The notes: a model not told the origin generated them from the sequence alone. A stretch of 64,000 bases of DNA from JAAEUB01 sp964550345 (GCA_964550345.1 CAZJYZ010000008.1:1-64000), one strand, 5' to 3'; counted from the stretch's first letter, positions 26,058-35,482 are shown. Made by a program: numbers and translations.

Positions 26058-27105
26058 TCCGTCCCTCTGATTGTTCCGTGGCCTGCCACAGCCAAGCGCC
26101 ATCCTCGCGTCTTGTACGGCCGATCTGGCCGGTTGCATAGAGATGATTGAGGTGGCCCACAGCCTCCACTAATGCAAGACCGTATTCGCCCGCACCGATC
26201 CGGCGTTTGAACAGGGGGGGGAAGCAATCGGCCGCCACATGGGGTGTTTCGAGAAACTCCAGCAACCTTTCCAGTGCGTGGTGATGGTTTTTGATCAGCT
26301 GGCGCATCCGGGTGGGAAGCCCGGTAAAGGGCAGTTTGTGACCGGGCAGAACAAGCTGGCTGTCAGTGGCAAACGGCGCAAGACGGGTGCAGCTTTCCAG
26401 CCAGTCACCGACGGGATCGGCCTCGGGTTCGGTAGCGTAAACGCCCAGATTGGGGCTGATCGTAGCCAGAAGCTGGTCCCCCCCGATCACCAGATCACAA
26501 TCGCGCGACCAGAAGGTTGCGTGTTCCGGCGCATGGCCATTGCCGATGCGCACGTCCCAATCACGGCCGCCAAAGCGAATCATGTCGCCTTCCTTAATGC
26601 GGCGAAATCCCAGAGGCATGTCGGCAACGATGTCGACGTAATTGAACGGGCGTTCAGTTTTGCGCGCCTCATAAACTTCCCGGTCCATACCGGCGGCGCG
26701 CCAATAGGCAAGGGTTTCATCTACCGGCACCATTTGTTCGTCCAGCAGCAGCATGCGGGCAAACAGCCAGGCGGTGCGGGTGGTGATCAGTTCGGCGCCA
26801 TGGTCGCGTTGAAACCAACCCGCCAGCCCGACATGGTCCGGGTGATGATGGGTGACGATGACCTTCTTGACCGGGCGCCCGGCCAGCGGCCCCTCCAGCA
26901 GCTTTTGCCACACGGCGCGGGTGCGTCGGCTGTCAAAACCGGTATCGATGATGGTCCAGCCATCGTCATCCGCAAAAGCATAACAATTGACATGGTCCAG
27001 CTTCATCGGCAGAGGCAGGCGAAACCAGAAGACGCCGTCGCGTATCTCGGTTGCTTCGCCTTCGTCCGGGGCATCTTCCCACGGAAATCTCAGGGGTGCA
27101 CTCAA
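26050..27105 (-). CDS. MBL-fold metallo-hydrolase
   Basis: Metallo-beta-lactamase-fold hydrolase of 351 residues. The binuclear metal motif THHHPDHVG near 84-92 is complete, with further ligands in GNGHAPEH near 192 and GGDQLL near 211. A C-terminal winged-helix-like tail (about 270-345) resembles that of LACTB2-type proteins. Substrate is unknown; thioester or lactone hydrolysis would fit, since the next gene upstream encodes an acyl-CoA dehydrogenase and overlaps it by 4 bases. Confidence 0.88.
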   Translation of the reverse strand: MSAPLRFPWEDAPDEGEATEIRDGVFWFRLPLPMKLDHVNCYAFADDDGWTIIDTGFDSRRTRAVWQKLLEGPLAGRPVKKVIVTHHHPDHVGLAGWFQRDHGAELITTRTAWLFARMLLLDEQMVPVDETLAYWRAAGMDREVYEARKTERPFNYVDIVADMPLGFRRIKEGDMIRFGGRDWDVRIGNGHAPEHATFWSRDCDLVIGGDQLLATISPNLGVYATEPEADPVGDWLESCTRLAPFATDSQLVLPGHKLPFTGLPTRMRQLIKNHHHALERLLEFLETPHVAADCFPPLFKRRIGAGEYGLALVEAVGHLNHLYATGQIGRTRREDGAWLWQATEQSEGRNG

Positions 27106-28829
27106 GGGGCTAGCTCCTCAGGAGAAAGGTCATAAAGACCTGCGGTTCCGATCGTTGCCATTTCCAGAAGTCCAGTATGTTCCGGCAGCAGCCGGTTGAT
27201 GTGAAACGTGGCCAGAGCACTTCGCGGCCCAGATCCACCTTCTGCGCCGCCCTCTGCCAGCGCCGTCTTTAAATGCAGATGCGCCCCGAATACCAGAGCA
27301 AAACCCTTGAGATAGGCCGTGGCCCCGACAAAACGTTGCTGCATATCTTCCTGCGCCACCATCCATTCCGTGGTTTCGCGCAGGGTTTCGCAAGCCGCCC
27401 AGAGTTTGCCCGCCAGATCCGGCATGCTATCGCGCGCCGCTTCCGCCCCGGCGGCAATTTCGTCGAGGATCCGGCAGGCTTCCTCGCCCCCGTCCATCAG
27501 CTTGCGGCCCACAAGGTCCATGGCCTGAATGCCGTTGGTGCCTTCGTAAATCATCGTCACCCGCACGTCGCGGGCATATTGCGCCGCGCCGGTTTCTTCT
27601 ATGAAGCCCATGCCGCCATGCACCTGTATGCCTTCCTGCGCCACCCTATGGCCAACATCGGTGCCGTAGGCCTTGGCGATGGGGGTCAGAAAGGCAGCGC
27701 GGGCCTGCCATTTGGCCTCACCTGTGGCGCGCGCCATGTCGATGGCCATAGCGCAAGACAGGGTGATGGCGCGGGCAGCATATAGCTCGGCGCGCATGGC
27801 GGTCAGCATGCGGCGCACATCGGCGTGGTCGATGATAGCGCCGCTACCCTCGACTGGTGTGCGCCCCTGTTTGCGTTCCTGCGCGAAGGTGAGTGCCTGT
27901 TGATACGCTCCTTCGCCCGCCCCCAGACCTTCGATACCAACGCCAAGACGGGCGTTGTTCATCATGGTGAACATGGTGCGCATGCCCTGATGCTCCTCCC
28001 CGATCAGCCAGCCGGTGGCATTCTCAAAGCTCATGACAGCGGTGGGCGAGCCATGCAGGCCCAGCTTGTGTTCCAGGCTGACGACCCGCAACTCGTTGGC
28101 TGTGCCGGGATTGCCTTCACCGTCTGGCAGGAACTTGGGCACCAGAAACAAGCTGATTCCTTTGGTGCCCGCCGCCCCGCCCGGCAGGCGTGCGAGAACA
28201 AGGTGGCAGACATTTTCGGTAAAGTCGTTATCGCCCCAGGAAATAAAGATTTTCTGGCCGGTTATGGCGTAAGTTCCATCGCCGTTGTCTACGGCTTTCG
28301 CGGTCAACGCCCCAACATCCGAGCCCGCCTGCGCTTCGGTCAGGTTCATGGTACCAGCCCATTCGCCGCTGATTAGTTTCGGCAAATAAAGCGCCTTGAT
28401 CGCGTCGCTGGCATGATGCTCCAGCGCCTCGATCTGGCCCTGTGTCATCAAGGGGTTCAGCTGCAAGGCCAGACAGGCGCCCGACATCATTTCATTTACG
28501 GCTGAGAGAAGGGATAGTGGTAAGCCCATGCCGCCATATTCAGGATCGGCTGCCATGCCGATCCAGCCGCCTTCGGCGATTGCGCGGTACCCATCGGCAA
28601 AGCCCGGGCTGGTGCGCACCTTGCCGTTTTCCAGCACGGCCGGGGTCTCGTCTCCGTTGCGCTGCAACGGGGCCAGCACCTCGTCGCACATACGGCCCGC
28701 CTCGGTCAGGATTGCCTGCGCCATGTCCGGCGTGGCATCGCTGAACCGCGCAGTAGCGGTTAGATGGTCCAGCCCAACAACCTTGTTTAAAAGGAATTGG
28801 TAATCACTAACAGGCGCACGATATGGCAT
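27102..28829 (-). CDS. Acyl-CoA dehydrogenase, long DmdC-like form
   Basis: FAD-dependent acyl-CoA dehydrogenase of 575 residues, about 190 longer than the standard form because of a C-terminal extension. TMNLTEAQAGSDVG near 160 and the catalytic Glu in IYEGTNGIQAMD near 425 are intact, with GGMGFIEETG near 404. The long form includes DmdC (methylmercaptopropionyl-CoA dehydrogenase of DMSP breakdown) and other paralogues acting on various acyl-CoAs. No dmdA, dmdB or dmdD is nearby, so the DMSP role is only a possibility. AAGGAG precedes the ATG. Confidence 0.9.
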   Translation of the reverse strand: MPYRAPVSDYQFLLNKVVGLDHLTATARFSDATPDMAQAILTEAGRMCDEVLAPLQRNGDETPAVLENGKVRTSPGFADGYRAIAEGGWIGMAADPEYGGMGLPLSLLSAVNEMMSGACLALQLNPLMTQGQIEALEHHASDAIKALYLPKLISGEWAGTMNLTEAQAGSDVGALTAKAVDNGDGTYAITGQKIFISWGDNDFTENVCHLVLARLPGGAAGTKGISLFLVPKFLPDGEGNPGTANELRVVSLEHKLGLHGSPTAVMSFENATGWLIGEEHQGMRTMFTMMNNARLGVGIEGLGAGEGAYQQALTFAQERKQGRTPVEGSGAIIDHADVRRMLTAMRAELYAARAITLSCAMAIDMARATGEAKWQARAAFLTPIAKAYGTDVGHRVAQEGIQVHGGMGFIEETGAAQYARDVRVTMIYEGTNGIQAMDLVGRKLMDGGEEACRILDEIAAGAEAARDSMPDLAGKLWAACETLRETTEWMVAQEDMQQRFVGATAYLKGFALVFGAHLHLKTALAEGGAEGGSGPRSALATFHINRLLPEHTGLLEMATIGTAGLYDLSPEELAP

Positions 28830-28926
28830 GTTTTGCTCCTTGCGGGATGGCTTGGCAAATGTGGTGCTTCTTTGTAGGAAGCAACCTGACCCAGAGGCCG
28901 GGCCGCATCAAGGGAAACGCAACGTC

Positions 28927-29883
28927 ATGGAGCACGCGCAAAGGCGCACAGAAAGACTGTCAGCCAACCGGGCGGGAATTGCCCGTGCCGCTGGCCTGTT
29001 GCGTCAGGGCAAGCTGGTCGCCTTCCCGACAGAGACAGTTTACGGTCTGGGGGCAAATGCCACGGACGGGCAGGCAGTGGCGCGGATCTACGAAGCCAAG
29101 GGCCGACCTTCCTTCAACCCGCTGATCGTGCATGTCGCCAATCTTGAAGCGGCGCGTGAATTGGCCGAGTTCACCGGCGAGGCCGAGCGTTTGGCAGCCG
29201 CGTTCTGGCCGGGGTCTCTGACCCTGGTGTTACCCGTGAAGCGTGACACTGGCCTGTCAGAACTGGTTACTGCAGGGCTGGGTTCCGTCGCGGTACGGGT
29301 GCCTGCCCATGATCTGGCCCGCCAGTTGTTGTCAGAGGCGGGATGCCCGGTTGCGGCACCTTCGGCCAATCCATCCGGGCGCATCAGCCCCAGCGAAGCG
29401 GCCCATGTTCTGGCCGGTCTGGATGGCCGGATTGACGCGGTGCTGGACGGGGGTGCCTGTGACGTGGGGCTGGAAAGCACCATTGTCGGATTGCTGCCTG
29501 TCCCGACCTTGCTGCGACCGGGGGGCTTGCCAGTGGAGGCGATCGAGGCCTGCCTTGGTTATGAACTGAATATGCGGGAAGAAGGGGAGGGCCTGACCGC
29601 CCCCGGCCAGCTATCTTCGCATTACGCGCCCAGGGCCCGCCTGCGTTTAAACGCCGAAAAGGCGGCACCCGGTGAAAGGATGCTTGGCTTTGGCGATGTT
29701 GAGGCAGAGCTGAACCTGTCCCCGGCAGGAGACTTGGTGGAGGCGGCTGCGAACCTGTTTCATCACCTGCACCAGTTGGATCTTGAAGGGGATGCGCCGG
29801 TAGCCGTGTCGCCGATCCCAGAGACGGGATTGGGGCTGGCCATCAATGATCGCCTCAGGCGGGCTGCAGCACCAAGGGAGTAG
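28927..29883 (+). CDS. Threonylcarbamoyl-AMP synthase, Sua5 type
   Basis: Makes threonylcarbamoyl-AMP for the universal t6A37 tRNA modification. At 318 residues it is the two-domain Sua5 form: a YrdC domain (about 10-200, with LVAFPTETVYGLGANA near 30 and APSANPSGRISPS near 148) and a C-terminal Sua5 domain joined by the conserved LTAPGQLSSHYAPRA near 225. It is transcribed away from the acyl-CoA dehydrogenase with 97 bases between. ATG 28927 gives the family start; the open frame further upstream has no support. Confidence 0.94.
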   Translation: MEHAQRRTERLSANRAGIARAAGLLRQGKLVAFPTETVYGLGANATDGQAVARIYEAKGRPSFNPLIVHVANLEAARELAEFTGEAERLAAAFWPGSLTLVLPVKRDTGLSELVTAGLGSVAVRVPAHDLARQLLSEAGCPVAAPSANPSGRISPSEAAHVLAGLDGRIDAVLDGGACDVGLESTIVGLLPVPTLLRPGGLPVEAIEACLGYELNMREEGEGLTAPGQLSSHYAPRARLRLNAEKAAPGERMLGFGDVEAELNLSPAGDLVEAAANLFHHLHQLDLEGDAPVAVSPIPETGLGLAINDRLRRAAAPRE

Positions 29884-29959
29884 TTTCCGCCCCAACGTCA
29901 GCCCCGCTGCGCGGTGCTTTCTCTGGGTCGGCGGGCCTCGCTACGCTCGGCGATTTTAA

Positions 29960-29993
29960 GCCTCCGGCGGGGATATTTATGGCAAGAGGAAAT
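29960..29993 (+). repeat. Dispersed intergenic motif, copy B
   Basis: About 75 bases after the Sua5 stop: a GCCTCCGGCGGGG block, then ATATTTATGGCAAGAGGAAA. It shares layout and most bases with copies A, C, D and E. It sits between convergent genes (Sua5 and YqgE). It is not an obvious terminator, since the T-run is short and not next to the GC block. Confidence 0.7.
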
Positions 29994-30017
29994 GGGCGCA
30001 TGCTGAACTTGGCAGCC

Positions 30018-30584
30018 TCAGGCACGGCCGCCTTCGGCCGAAAGCATCAGTGGCGAAATTCCGAGCTTGGCAAGGGCTGCTTCCCATTTTGATTTGTTTT
30101 CTTTAGAAAAAACAATTGCCTGATCCGCGTCGACCGTAAGCCAGGCATTTTGCTGAATCTCGCCCTCCAGCTGCCCCGGCCCCCAGCCGGCATATCCAAG
30201 CGCGGGTAAAACCTGATCTGGCCCCTGACCGTTGGCAATGTCCTGCAGAATATCCCGTGTTGCTGTCATCGCGAAGAAATCATTAACACGCAAGGTGCCA
30301 TCCTGCCCGGAATAGTCACCGGAATGCAGAACAAAACCGCGTCCGGTCTCAACCGGGCCACCAAAGAACAGGTGATGATCGGAACTATTCGTTTCTGAGG
30401 GTATTTCCAACTGTTCCAGCATGTCATCGAAGCTCAGTTCATCCGCTGGCTTGTTGATCACGATCCCCATCGTACCCTCGTTTGAATGCAGGCATAGAAA
30501 CACGACAGATTTATCAAATCGTGGGTCACTCATCCCCGGCATGGCGATAAGTAGTTTTCCGGATAGGTTTGTCGCGTCACTCAT
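30018..30584 (-). CDS. YqgE/AlgH family protein (UPF0301)
   Basis: Protein of 188 residues. The family opening LSGKLLIAMPGMSDPRFDKSVVFLC near 7-31 and GTMGIVINKP near 37 are unmistakable, and FFGGPVETGRGFVLH lies near 73. Its biochemical role is not established; AlgH was once called a transcription regulator without firm proof. ATG 30584 fits the family start, although the frame is open to 30704. It is divergent from the DsbD-like gene, a pairing that I believe recurs in related genomes. Confidence 0.92.
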   Translation of the reverse strand: MSDATNLSGKLLIAMPGMSDPRFDKSVVFLCLHSNEGTMGIVINKPADELSFDDMLEQLEIPSETNSSDHHLFFGGPVETGRGFVLHSGDYSGQDGTLRVNDFFAMTATRDILQDIANGQGPDQVLPALGYAGWGPGQLEGEIQQNAWLTVDADQAIVFSKENKSKWEAALAKLGISPLMLSAEGGRA

Positions 30585-30688
30585 AATTCCAAAATGGCCC
30601 CTGCCAGAGCGCGCTACAAGGGGAAAGGTCGAGCTTTTGTCATGGAAATGTGATTTCACATTCTGAGCGCCAAGGCTATCATGCGCCA

Positions 30689-31543
30689 ATGAACCGAATT
30701 TCACCTGCTTTTGATATAATCCTTCCGGCCTTGTTCCTGGCCTTTTCCATGTTGGCTGCCCATTCCTTGCAGGCTGGTGGGTACGAATCTTATGATCCAG
30801 AAAACATTGCTGAAATTGATGTGCTTTCCGGGTGGAGGCAGGCTGATGGCAGCCATGTGGCAGCTTTGCGAATCCAGCTTGCTGACGGATGGAAAACCTA
30901 TTGGCGTGCGCCGGGAGAGGCGGGCATTCCTCCGGGCTTCGATTGGCGCGGGTCGCGTAATTTGCAGAGCGTCGCTTTCCACTGGCCTGTACCAGTAGTA
31001 TTTGACACCAGTGGCATGCAGACTATCGGCTATCATGACCAACTGATCCTGCCAATCCAGCTGTTTCCCAAAAATGCAGGGCAAAAGATTACCCTGAAAG
31101 GGCAGGTGTCTCTGGGGGTCTGCAGTGATGTCTGCATGCCAATGGAAGCTCGGTTTTCTGCCAGTCTGAAACCTGGCGAAGGGGCTGGGGACGGATCAGA
31201 TCTGATCCGGATGGCACTGCAAAATCGACCCGAAACGGCAGGGGAGGCCGGGTTGGGCGCTATTTCATGCGACATTGAGCCAATTTCCGATGGTCTTCGT
31301 GTTACGACCAGACTGGCCTTGCCGCAGATCGGTCCGGATGAGGTTGTGGTTATGGAAACAGGCGATCCGGCGGTCTGGGTTTCTCAGGCAATGGTGCGCC
31401 GTGAAGGAAGCACATTGATTGCGAGCGCTGACATGGTGCCACCTTCATCGGGTCCGTTCGTTCTGAGCCGTTCGGATATTCGTATCACCGTTCTGGCAGC
31501 AGGGCGCGGCGTAGATATTGACGGTTGCCTGTCTGGGTCCTGA
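30689..31543 (+). CDS. Secreted protein with DsbD N-terminal (alpha) domain
   Basis: Protein of 284 residues with a signal peptide (about 1-29, ending LQA). The mature part resembles the periplasmic alpha domain of DsbD/ScsB: WKTYWRAPGEAGIPPGFDW near 75 and the redox pair in LGVCSDVCMPME near 148. Full DsbD adds membrane and thioredoxin domains, which are absent here, so a separate membrane partner (CcdA-like) must be elsewhere. It may pass electrons to periplasmic thiols. It lies divergent from yqgE. Confidence 0.85.
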   Translation: MNRISPAFDIILPALFLAFSMLAAHSLQAGGYESYDPENIAEIDVLSGWRQADGSHVAALRIQLADGWKTYWRAPGEAGIPPGFDWRGSRNLQSVAFHWPVPVVFDTSGMQTIGYHDQLILPIQLFPKNAGQKITLKGQVSLGVCSDVCMPMEARFSASLKPGEGAGDGSDLIRMALQNRPETAGEAGLGAISCDIEPISDGLRVTTRLALPQIGPDEVVVMETGDPAVWVSQAMVRREGSTLIASADMVPPSSGPFVLSRSDIRITVLAAGRGVDIDGCLSGS

Positions 31544-31708
31544 CGGTAACGGGCAACGACGTTTTCCTTGTGATATTTGTTGTAGTCTGCGGCTGTGTCC
31601 ATTTGCGACACCTGTTATCATTTTTTTGAGGCCCCTCACCTCTGGCAAAAAATTACAAGCCGGGGCAGGATGAACTCAGGACATGGTACGGACAAAAGCG
31701 AGGATGCG

Positions 31709-32308
31709 ATGGCGTCTACTTTAACCACCTTACTGGAGCGCGCCCGTGAAGCGCAGGACCAGATCGAAGTCGAACTGACCCGGCGTCGGGATGCGCTGGG
31801 GCTGAAAATTCGCGGCGGGCGCGTGGAAATCGAAGAGGAATTGCGCCAACGTCACCGCGCGGCTCGCATGAGATTGCGCGACTTTCTGGCGGAGACACGG
31901 CCCATGGTGGTTCTAACGGCGCCTGTCGTTTATTCGCTGGTACTGCCACTGGCGCTGCTTGATCTGGCGGTGACCATCTATCAGCTGATCTGTTTCCCTA
32001 TTTACGGCATTGCCCGGGTCCGCCGCCGCGACCACGTTTTTATCGACCGCCACCACCTTGCCTATCTCAACGCCTTGCAAAAACTAAACTGCGTCTACTG
32101 CGGCTATGGCAACGGGGTATTGTCATATGCACGTGAAATTGCCGGGCGTACCGAGGCCTATTGGTGTCCAATCAAACATGCGCGCCGGGTGCCTGAGGCT
32201 CACAGCGCCTATGCCGAATTTATGGAATATGGCGACGAAGAAGATTTCATCAATCGATGGGCCGAAGAGCGCGCACGCCTGAAAAAGAACGACGGGAAAG
32301 GCGCTTAG
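31709..32308 (+). CDS. Conserved hypothetical membrane protein with cysteine motif
   Basis: Protein of 199 residues. A charged helical N-terminus (1-60) leads to a hydrophobic region (about 66-102). The C-terminal part has NCVYCGYGNG near 129 and YWCPIKHARR near 151, so three cysteines and a histidine could bind a metal. I recognise no named family; similar proteins occur in Rhodobacterales as 'hypothetical'. AGGA a few bases upstream supports ATG 31709, although longer in-frame starts exist. It stands alone and is followed by motif copy C. Confidence 0.75.
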   Translation: MASTLTTLLERAREAQDQIEVELTRRRDALGLKIRGGRVEIEEELRQRHRAARMRLRDFLAETRPMVVLTAPVVYSLVLPLALLDLAVTIYQLICFPIYGIARVRRRDHVFIDRHHLAYLNALQKLNCVYCGYGNGVLSYAREIAGRTEAYWCPIKHARRVPEAHSAYAEFMEYGDEEDFINRWAEERARLKKNDGKGA

Positions 32309-32370
32309 TTTCTGCAACGAAAAACAAATGCTTTTCGAATTTAATGCAGGATTGTTTGCTTGCAGATTTG

Positions 32371-32414
32371 GGGCGCTGCCCCAACCCCCGGGATATTTAT
32401 GGCAAGAGGAAGAG
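32371..32414 (+). repeat. Dispersed intergenic motif, copy C
   Basis: About 60 bases after the hypothetical gene: GGGGCGCTGCCCC hairpin-like stretch, CCCCCGGGATATTTA, then TGGCAAGAGGAAGAGG. The second half is nearly identical to copy B. It lies between convergent genes, ending 17 bases before the fabI stop. Confidence 0.7.
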
Positions 32415-32430
32415 GGCGTGCGATTTCCTT

Positions 32431-33219
32431 CTAAAGGTTTTCGTGTTGGGGCATGCCCAGCACGTGAAAACCGCCATCGACCTTGATAATCTCGCCTGAA
32501 GTGCAGTCGCCGTAATCAGACGCCAGATAGACCGCGGTGCCGCCAACAGCTTCCTGGGTTACATTGCGGCGCAGGGGGGCGTTGGCACCGGTATGGCGGT
32601 AGGTCTTGCGCGCCCCGGCAATGGCTGCCCCGGCCAGGGTTTTCATCGGACCGGGGGAAACTGCGTTAACGCGGATATTTTGCGGACCGAGGTCATTGGC
32701 CATGTAGCGAACAGCCGCTTCCAGCCCCGCCTTGGCGACACCCATGACGTTGTAGAAAGGTGCCACACGCTGTGAACCGTTATAGGTCAGCGTGATGATC
32801 GTACCACCATCGGGCATCATTTCCGAGGCACGTTTGGCCGCGTCAATGAAAGAGAAGACCGATATATCCATGGAATTCTTGAAGTTGGCCCGGCTTGTAT
32901 CCCGGAAATTTCCGGTCAGCTCATCCTTGTCCGAAAAGGCAATGGCGTGGACCAGAAAATCTATGCTTTCCCAACGTTCCTTCAGGGCGGCAAAGCCTGC
33001 ATCCATGGCGCCGTCGTCGGTGACGTCCATGTCCACCAGCAGATCCGAGCCCACGGTGTCGGCCAGAGCTTTGACCCGTTCGCCAAACATTTCGCCCTGA
33101 TAGGAAAAGGCCAGTTCGGCGCCTTCATTTGCCATCGCCTCGGCAATGCCCCACGCAATCGAACGTTTGTTGGCTACGCCCATAATCAAGCCGCGTTTGC
33201 CTTTCATCAGATCAGCCAT
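32431..33219 (-). CDS. fabI: Enoyl-[acyl-carrier-protein] reductase (NADH)
   Basis: Last step of each fatty acid elongation round. 262 residues, SDR fold. The modified glycine motif GVANKRSIAWGIA near 14 is typical of FabI. The catalytic Tyr pair lies in LTYNGSQRVAPFYNVMGVAKAGLE near 145-168, with Y-x6-Y-x3-M-x3-K spacing as expected for the triclosan-sensitive class. It follows fabB by 14 bases on the same strand. Confidence 0.95.
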   Translation of the reverse strand: MADLMKGKRGLIMGVANKRSIAWGIAEAMANEGAELAFSYQGEMFGERVKALADTVGSDLLVDMDVTDDGAMDAGFAALKERWESIDFLVHAIAFSDKDELTGNFRDTSRANFKNSMDISVFSFIDAAKRASEMMPDGGTIITLTYNGSQRVAPFYNVMGVAKAGLEAAVRYMANDLGPQNIRVNAVSPGPMKTLAGAAIAGARKTYRHTGANAPLRRNVTQEAVGGTAVYLASDYGDCTSGEIIKVDGGFHVLGMPQHENL

Positions 33220-33233
33220 GTCGCCGCTCTCCT

Positions 33234-34463
33234 TTAATCTTTGAATTTGCTCAGCAGCATCGACCCGTTCGTGCCGCCGAAACCGAATGAATTGGTCATT
33301 ACCGTATCAAGCCCGGCATTTTCCACAAGTGTTGTGGCGATCTCGGCCGGGTCAAGTGCGGGATCAAGCTCTTCCACATTAATCGATGGTGCAATGAAAT
33401 CGTTCTCGAGCATCAAGAGGCAATAAACCGCTTCCTGTGCGCCGGTGGCGCCCTGGCTGTGTCCGGTCATTGATTTTGTGGACGAGATAGGCGGCGTTGA
33501 CCCCTGCCCAAATACCCGGCGCACCGCTTCGACCTCCCCCACATCGCCAACAGGCGTCGATGTGCCGTGGGCGTTGATATAGCCAACCTTGCGCCCCTCT
33601 GGCAGAGTATCAAGTGCCAGACGCATGGCGCGTTCGCCACCTTCGCCGGATGGGGCCACCATGTCGGCGCCATCCGAGGTCGCGCCAAAGCCGGTCACTT
33701 CTGCATAGATTTTCGCACCACGCGCCTGGGCGTGCTCAAGCTCTTCCAGCACCAGCATGCCGCCGCCGCCGCCAATGACAAAACCATCGCGATTGGCGTC
33801 AAAGGCGCGGCTGGCACGCTCGGGGCTGTCGTTATACTTGGAAGACATCGCGCCCATGGCGTCAAACAGGCAGGACAGGGTCCAGTCAAGCTCTTCTCCA
33901 CCACCGGCGAACATAACGTCCTGTTTGCCCATCATGATCTGCTCAGAGGCTGCCCCGATGCAATGCAGAGAGGTCGAACAGGCCGAGGTGATGGAATAGT
34001 TGATGCCCTTGATCTGAAAGGCTGTGGACAGGTTGGCCGAGATTGTGGAGCCCATGCATTTCGGCACCGCAAATGGCCCGATGCGTTTGGGTGAATTGTT
34101 CTTCAGCACCACCTGATGCGCGGCAAACATGGCGCTGGTGGATGGCCCGCCCGATCCGGCAATCAGCCCGGTGCGCGGATTGACAACATCGTCGTCCTCA
34201 AGCCCCGCATCGGCGATGGCCTGGCTCATGGCGATATGGGCATAGGCCGCACCCGGACCCATGAAGCGCAGCGTGCGTTTGTCCACATGTTCCTTGATGT
34301 CAATATTGGGCGCACCGGCAATCTGGCTGCGAAATCCGCGTTCGGCCATGTCTGTATTTGCGGTAATGCCTGATTTACCCGCCTTCAGAGCGGCCAGAAC
34401 CTCGTCCTTGTTATTGCCAATGGCCGAGACGATGCCCAGACCTGTAACCACGACACGACGCAT
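33234..34463 (-). CDS. fabB: Beta-ketoacyl-[acyl-carrier-protein] synthase I
   Basis: Condensing enzyme of 409 residues needed for unsaturated fatty acid synthesis. The active-site Cys is in SITSACSTSLHCIG near 160; the two His residues lie in NAHGTSTPVGD near 297 and SMTGHSQGATGA near 330. ATG 34463 (GGGAGAA upstream) gives the family N-terminus MRRVVVTGLG. In relatives fabA comes directly before fabB; here about 1.6 kb of foreign-looking DNA separates them, so fabB may rely on its own promoter in the 230-base gap upstream. Confidence 0.95.
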   Translation of the reverse strand: MRRVVVTGLGIVSAIGNNKDEVLAALKAGKSGITANTDMAERGFRSQIAGAPNIDIKEHVDKRTLRFMGPGAAYAHIAMSQAIADAGLEDDDVVNPRTGLIAGSGGPSTSAMFAAHQVVLKNNSPKRIGPFAVPKCMGSTISANLSTAFQIKGINYSITSACSTSLHCIGAASEQIMMGKQDVMFAGGGEELDWTLSCLFDAMGAMSSKYNDSPERASRAFDANRDGFVIGGGGGMLVLEELEHAQARGAKIYAEVTGFGATSDGADMVAPSGEGGERAMRLALDTLPEGRKVGYINAHGTSTPVGDVGEVEAVRRVFGQGSTPPISSTKSMTGHSQGATGAQEAVYCLLMLENDFIAPSINVEELDPALDPAEIATTLVENAGLDTVMTNSFGFGGTNGSMLLSKFKD

Positions 34464-34695
34464 GCGCGTTCTCCCATAAGACTTCAAGACCCGTGATAGC
34501 CAGCCCCGTCTGGGCATGCAACTGCATAGAAAGGGTGAGGGGCGGATGCGTGGGAAAATTCAGGGTATATCAATAAGGCAATGGCTGGAATGAGCCCTTA
34601 CTACTGAGTTCTGCGTATTGGACGAAGGGCCACTATTAGGAATTGGCCGCAAAGCACATGGCAGACCATACACTCCCGGCGAATACCTGCCGGGA

Positions 34696-35055
34696 TCAGA
34701 ATATTTGGAGTAAGTTTCGGCCTTTGGGATCACGATTGCTTTCCCCAAAATATATGCCAACTTTGGCTCCTGTGCGCTGAGTTGCGTAAATGTCATCGAC
34801 CAAGAGCAGCGCTGCAGTTCCGAGCGCATGCTGAGCCTCTGCTTCGAAGATCTAAAACCAAACACCCGACGCAGCTTTGAACTCTGCCACGCCGGGAATT
34901 GGGCGCAGAACCTCTACATCCGAACCAAAGAAGTTGAGATACCATGCTTGCGCGTCGTCGAAGGACTTCACGGGAGCTCCAATTGTGACGTCGCTGAAAG
35001 GTTCGGTATCTGCAGTGCCGGCCATAAGCGTGCTTACTGTAGCGGCTAAGATCAA
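34696..35055 (-). pseudogene. VOC/glyoxalase-like protein interrupted by one in-frame amber codon
   Basis: Reading from 35055 (TTG) or 35025 (ATG) gives a VOC-type domain: DVTIGAPVKSFDDAQAWYLN, then VAEFKAASGVWF and a TAG at 34854-34852. In the same frame the protein continues without any shift: IFEAEAQHALGTAALLLV, VDDIYATQRTGAKVGIYFGE, DPKGRNLLQIF and a TGA at 34698-34696. A family-like sequence on both sides means one base change (probably CAG to TAG) broke the gene recently. A truncated product of 57-67 residues would lack half of the fold. It lies 7 bases after the intact VOC gene. Sequencing error must be excluded. Confidence 0.72.
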
Positions 35056-35062
35056 CCTCGCA

Positions 35063-35443
35063 TTATGTTGCTACGCCGGTCAGGTCCTCGGCAAGCATCA
35101 GCGCATTACCATCGGGATCGTAGAACGTTGTGGTTTTGACCATGCCTTCGACGACATCCGTCTCGCCATCGAATTTTACTTCAGCCTTTTCCAGTTTTTG
35201 CCTTGCAGTATCCAAATCAGCGATGCCAAAAACTGGAACACAATTGCCCGGTGCAGGTTTGGTATGCTCACCAAGACCAATTACAACACCGGCTGTGTTT
35301 GTCTGAATCTCGGACCATCCAGCATCATCAGCATGATAAAGCAGTTCGAAACCTAACATGCTTTCATACCACTTAGCGCTTGCATGGCGATCTTTGACCG
35401 ACATTGCTATGGTGATAGTTTGATCCAATGAAATGAGCGACAT
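35063..35443 (-). CDS. VOC-family (glyoxalase / bleomycin-resistance fold) protein
   Basis: Protein of 126 residues with the paired beta-alpha-beta-beta-beta units of the VOC fold. It has DRHASAKWYESMLGFELLYH near 18 and FYDPDGNALMLAED near 107 with a metal-site-type Glu. The family covers lyases, dioxygenases and binding proteins, so no substrate can be named. AAGGAAAG precedes the ATG. It is divergent from an HxlR-type regulator that shares its promoter region and probably controls it. Confidence 0.85.
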   Translation of the reverse strand: MSLISLDQTITIAMSVKDRHASAKWYESMLGFELLYHADDAGWSEIQTNTAGVVIGLGEHTKPAPGNCVPVFGIADLDTARQKLEKAEVKFDGETDVVEGMVKTTTFYDPDGNALMLAEDLTGVAT

Positions 35444-35465
35444 AGGCTTTCCTTTTAACAAATTA

Positions 35466-35478
35466 TATAGTAACTATA
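35466..35478. promoter_or_regulatory. Candidate operator between the VOC gene and the HxlR-type regulator
   Basis: Perfect dyad TATAGT-A-ACTATA within the 39-base divergent gap. It ends 4 bases before the regulator ATG and also offers -10-like sequences. Short TA-rich dyads of this kind are typical for HxlR/MarR-type regulators. Use as operator is inference. Confidence 0.5.
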
Positions 35479-35482
35479 CTTT

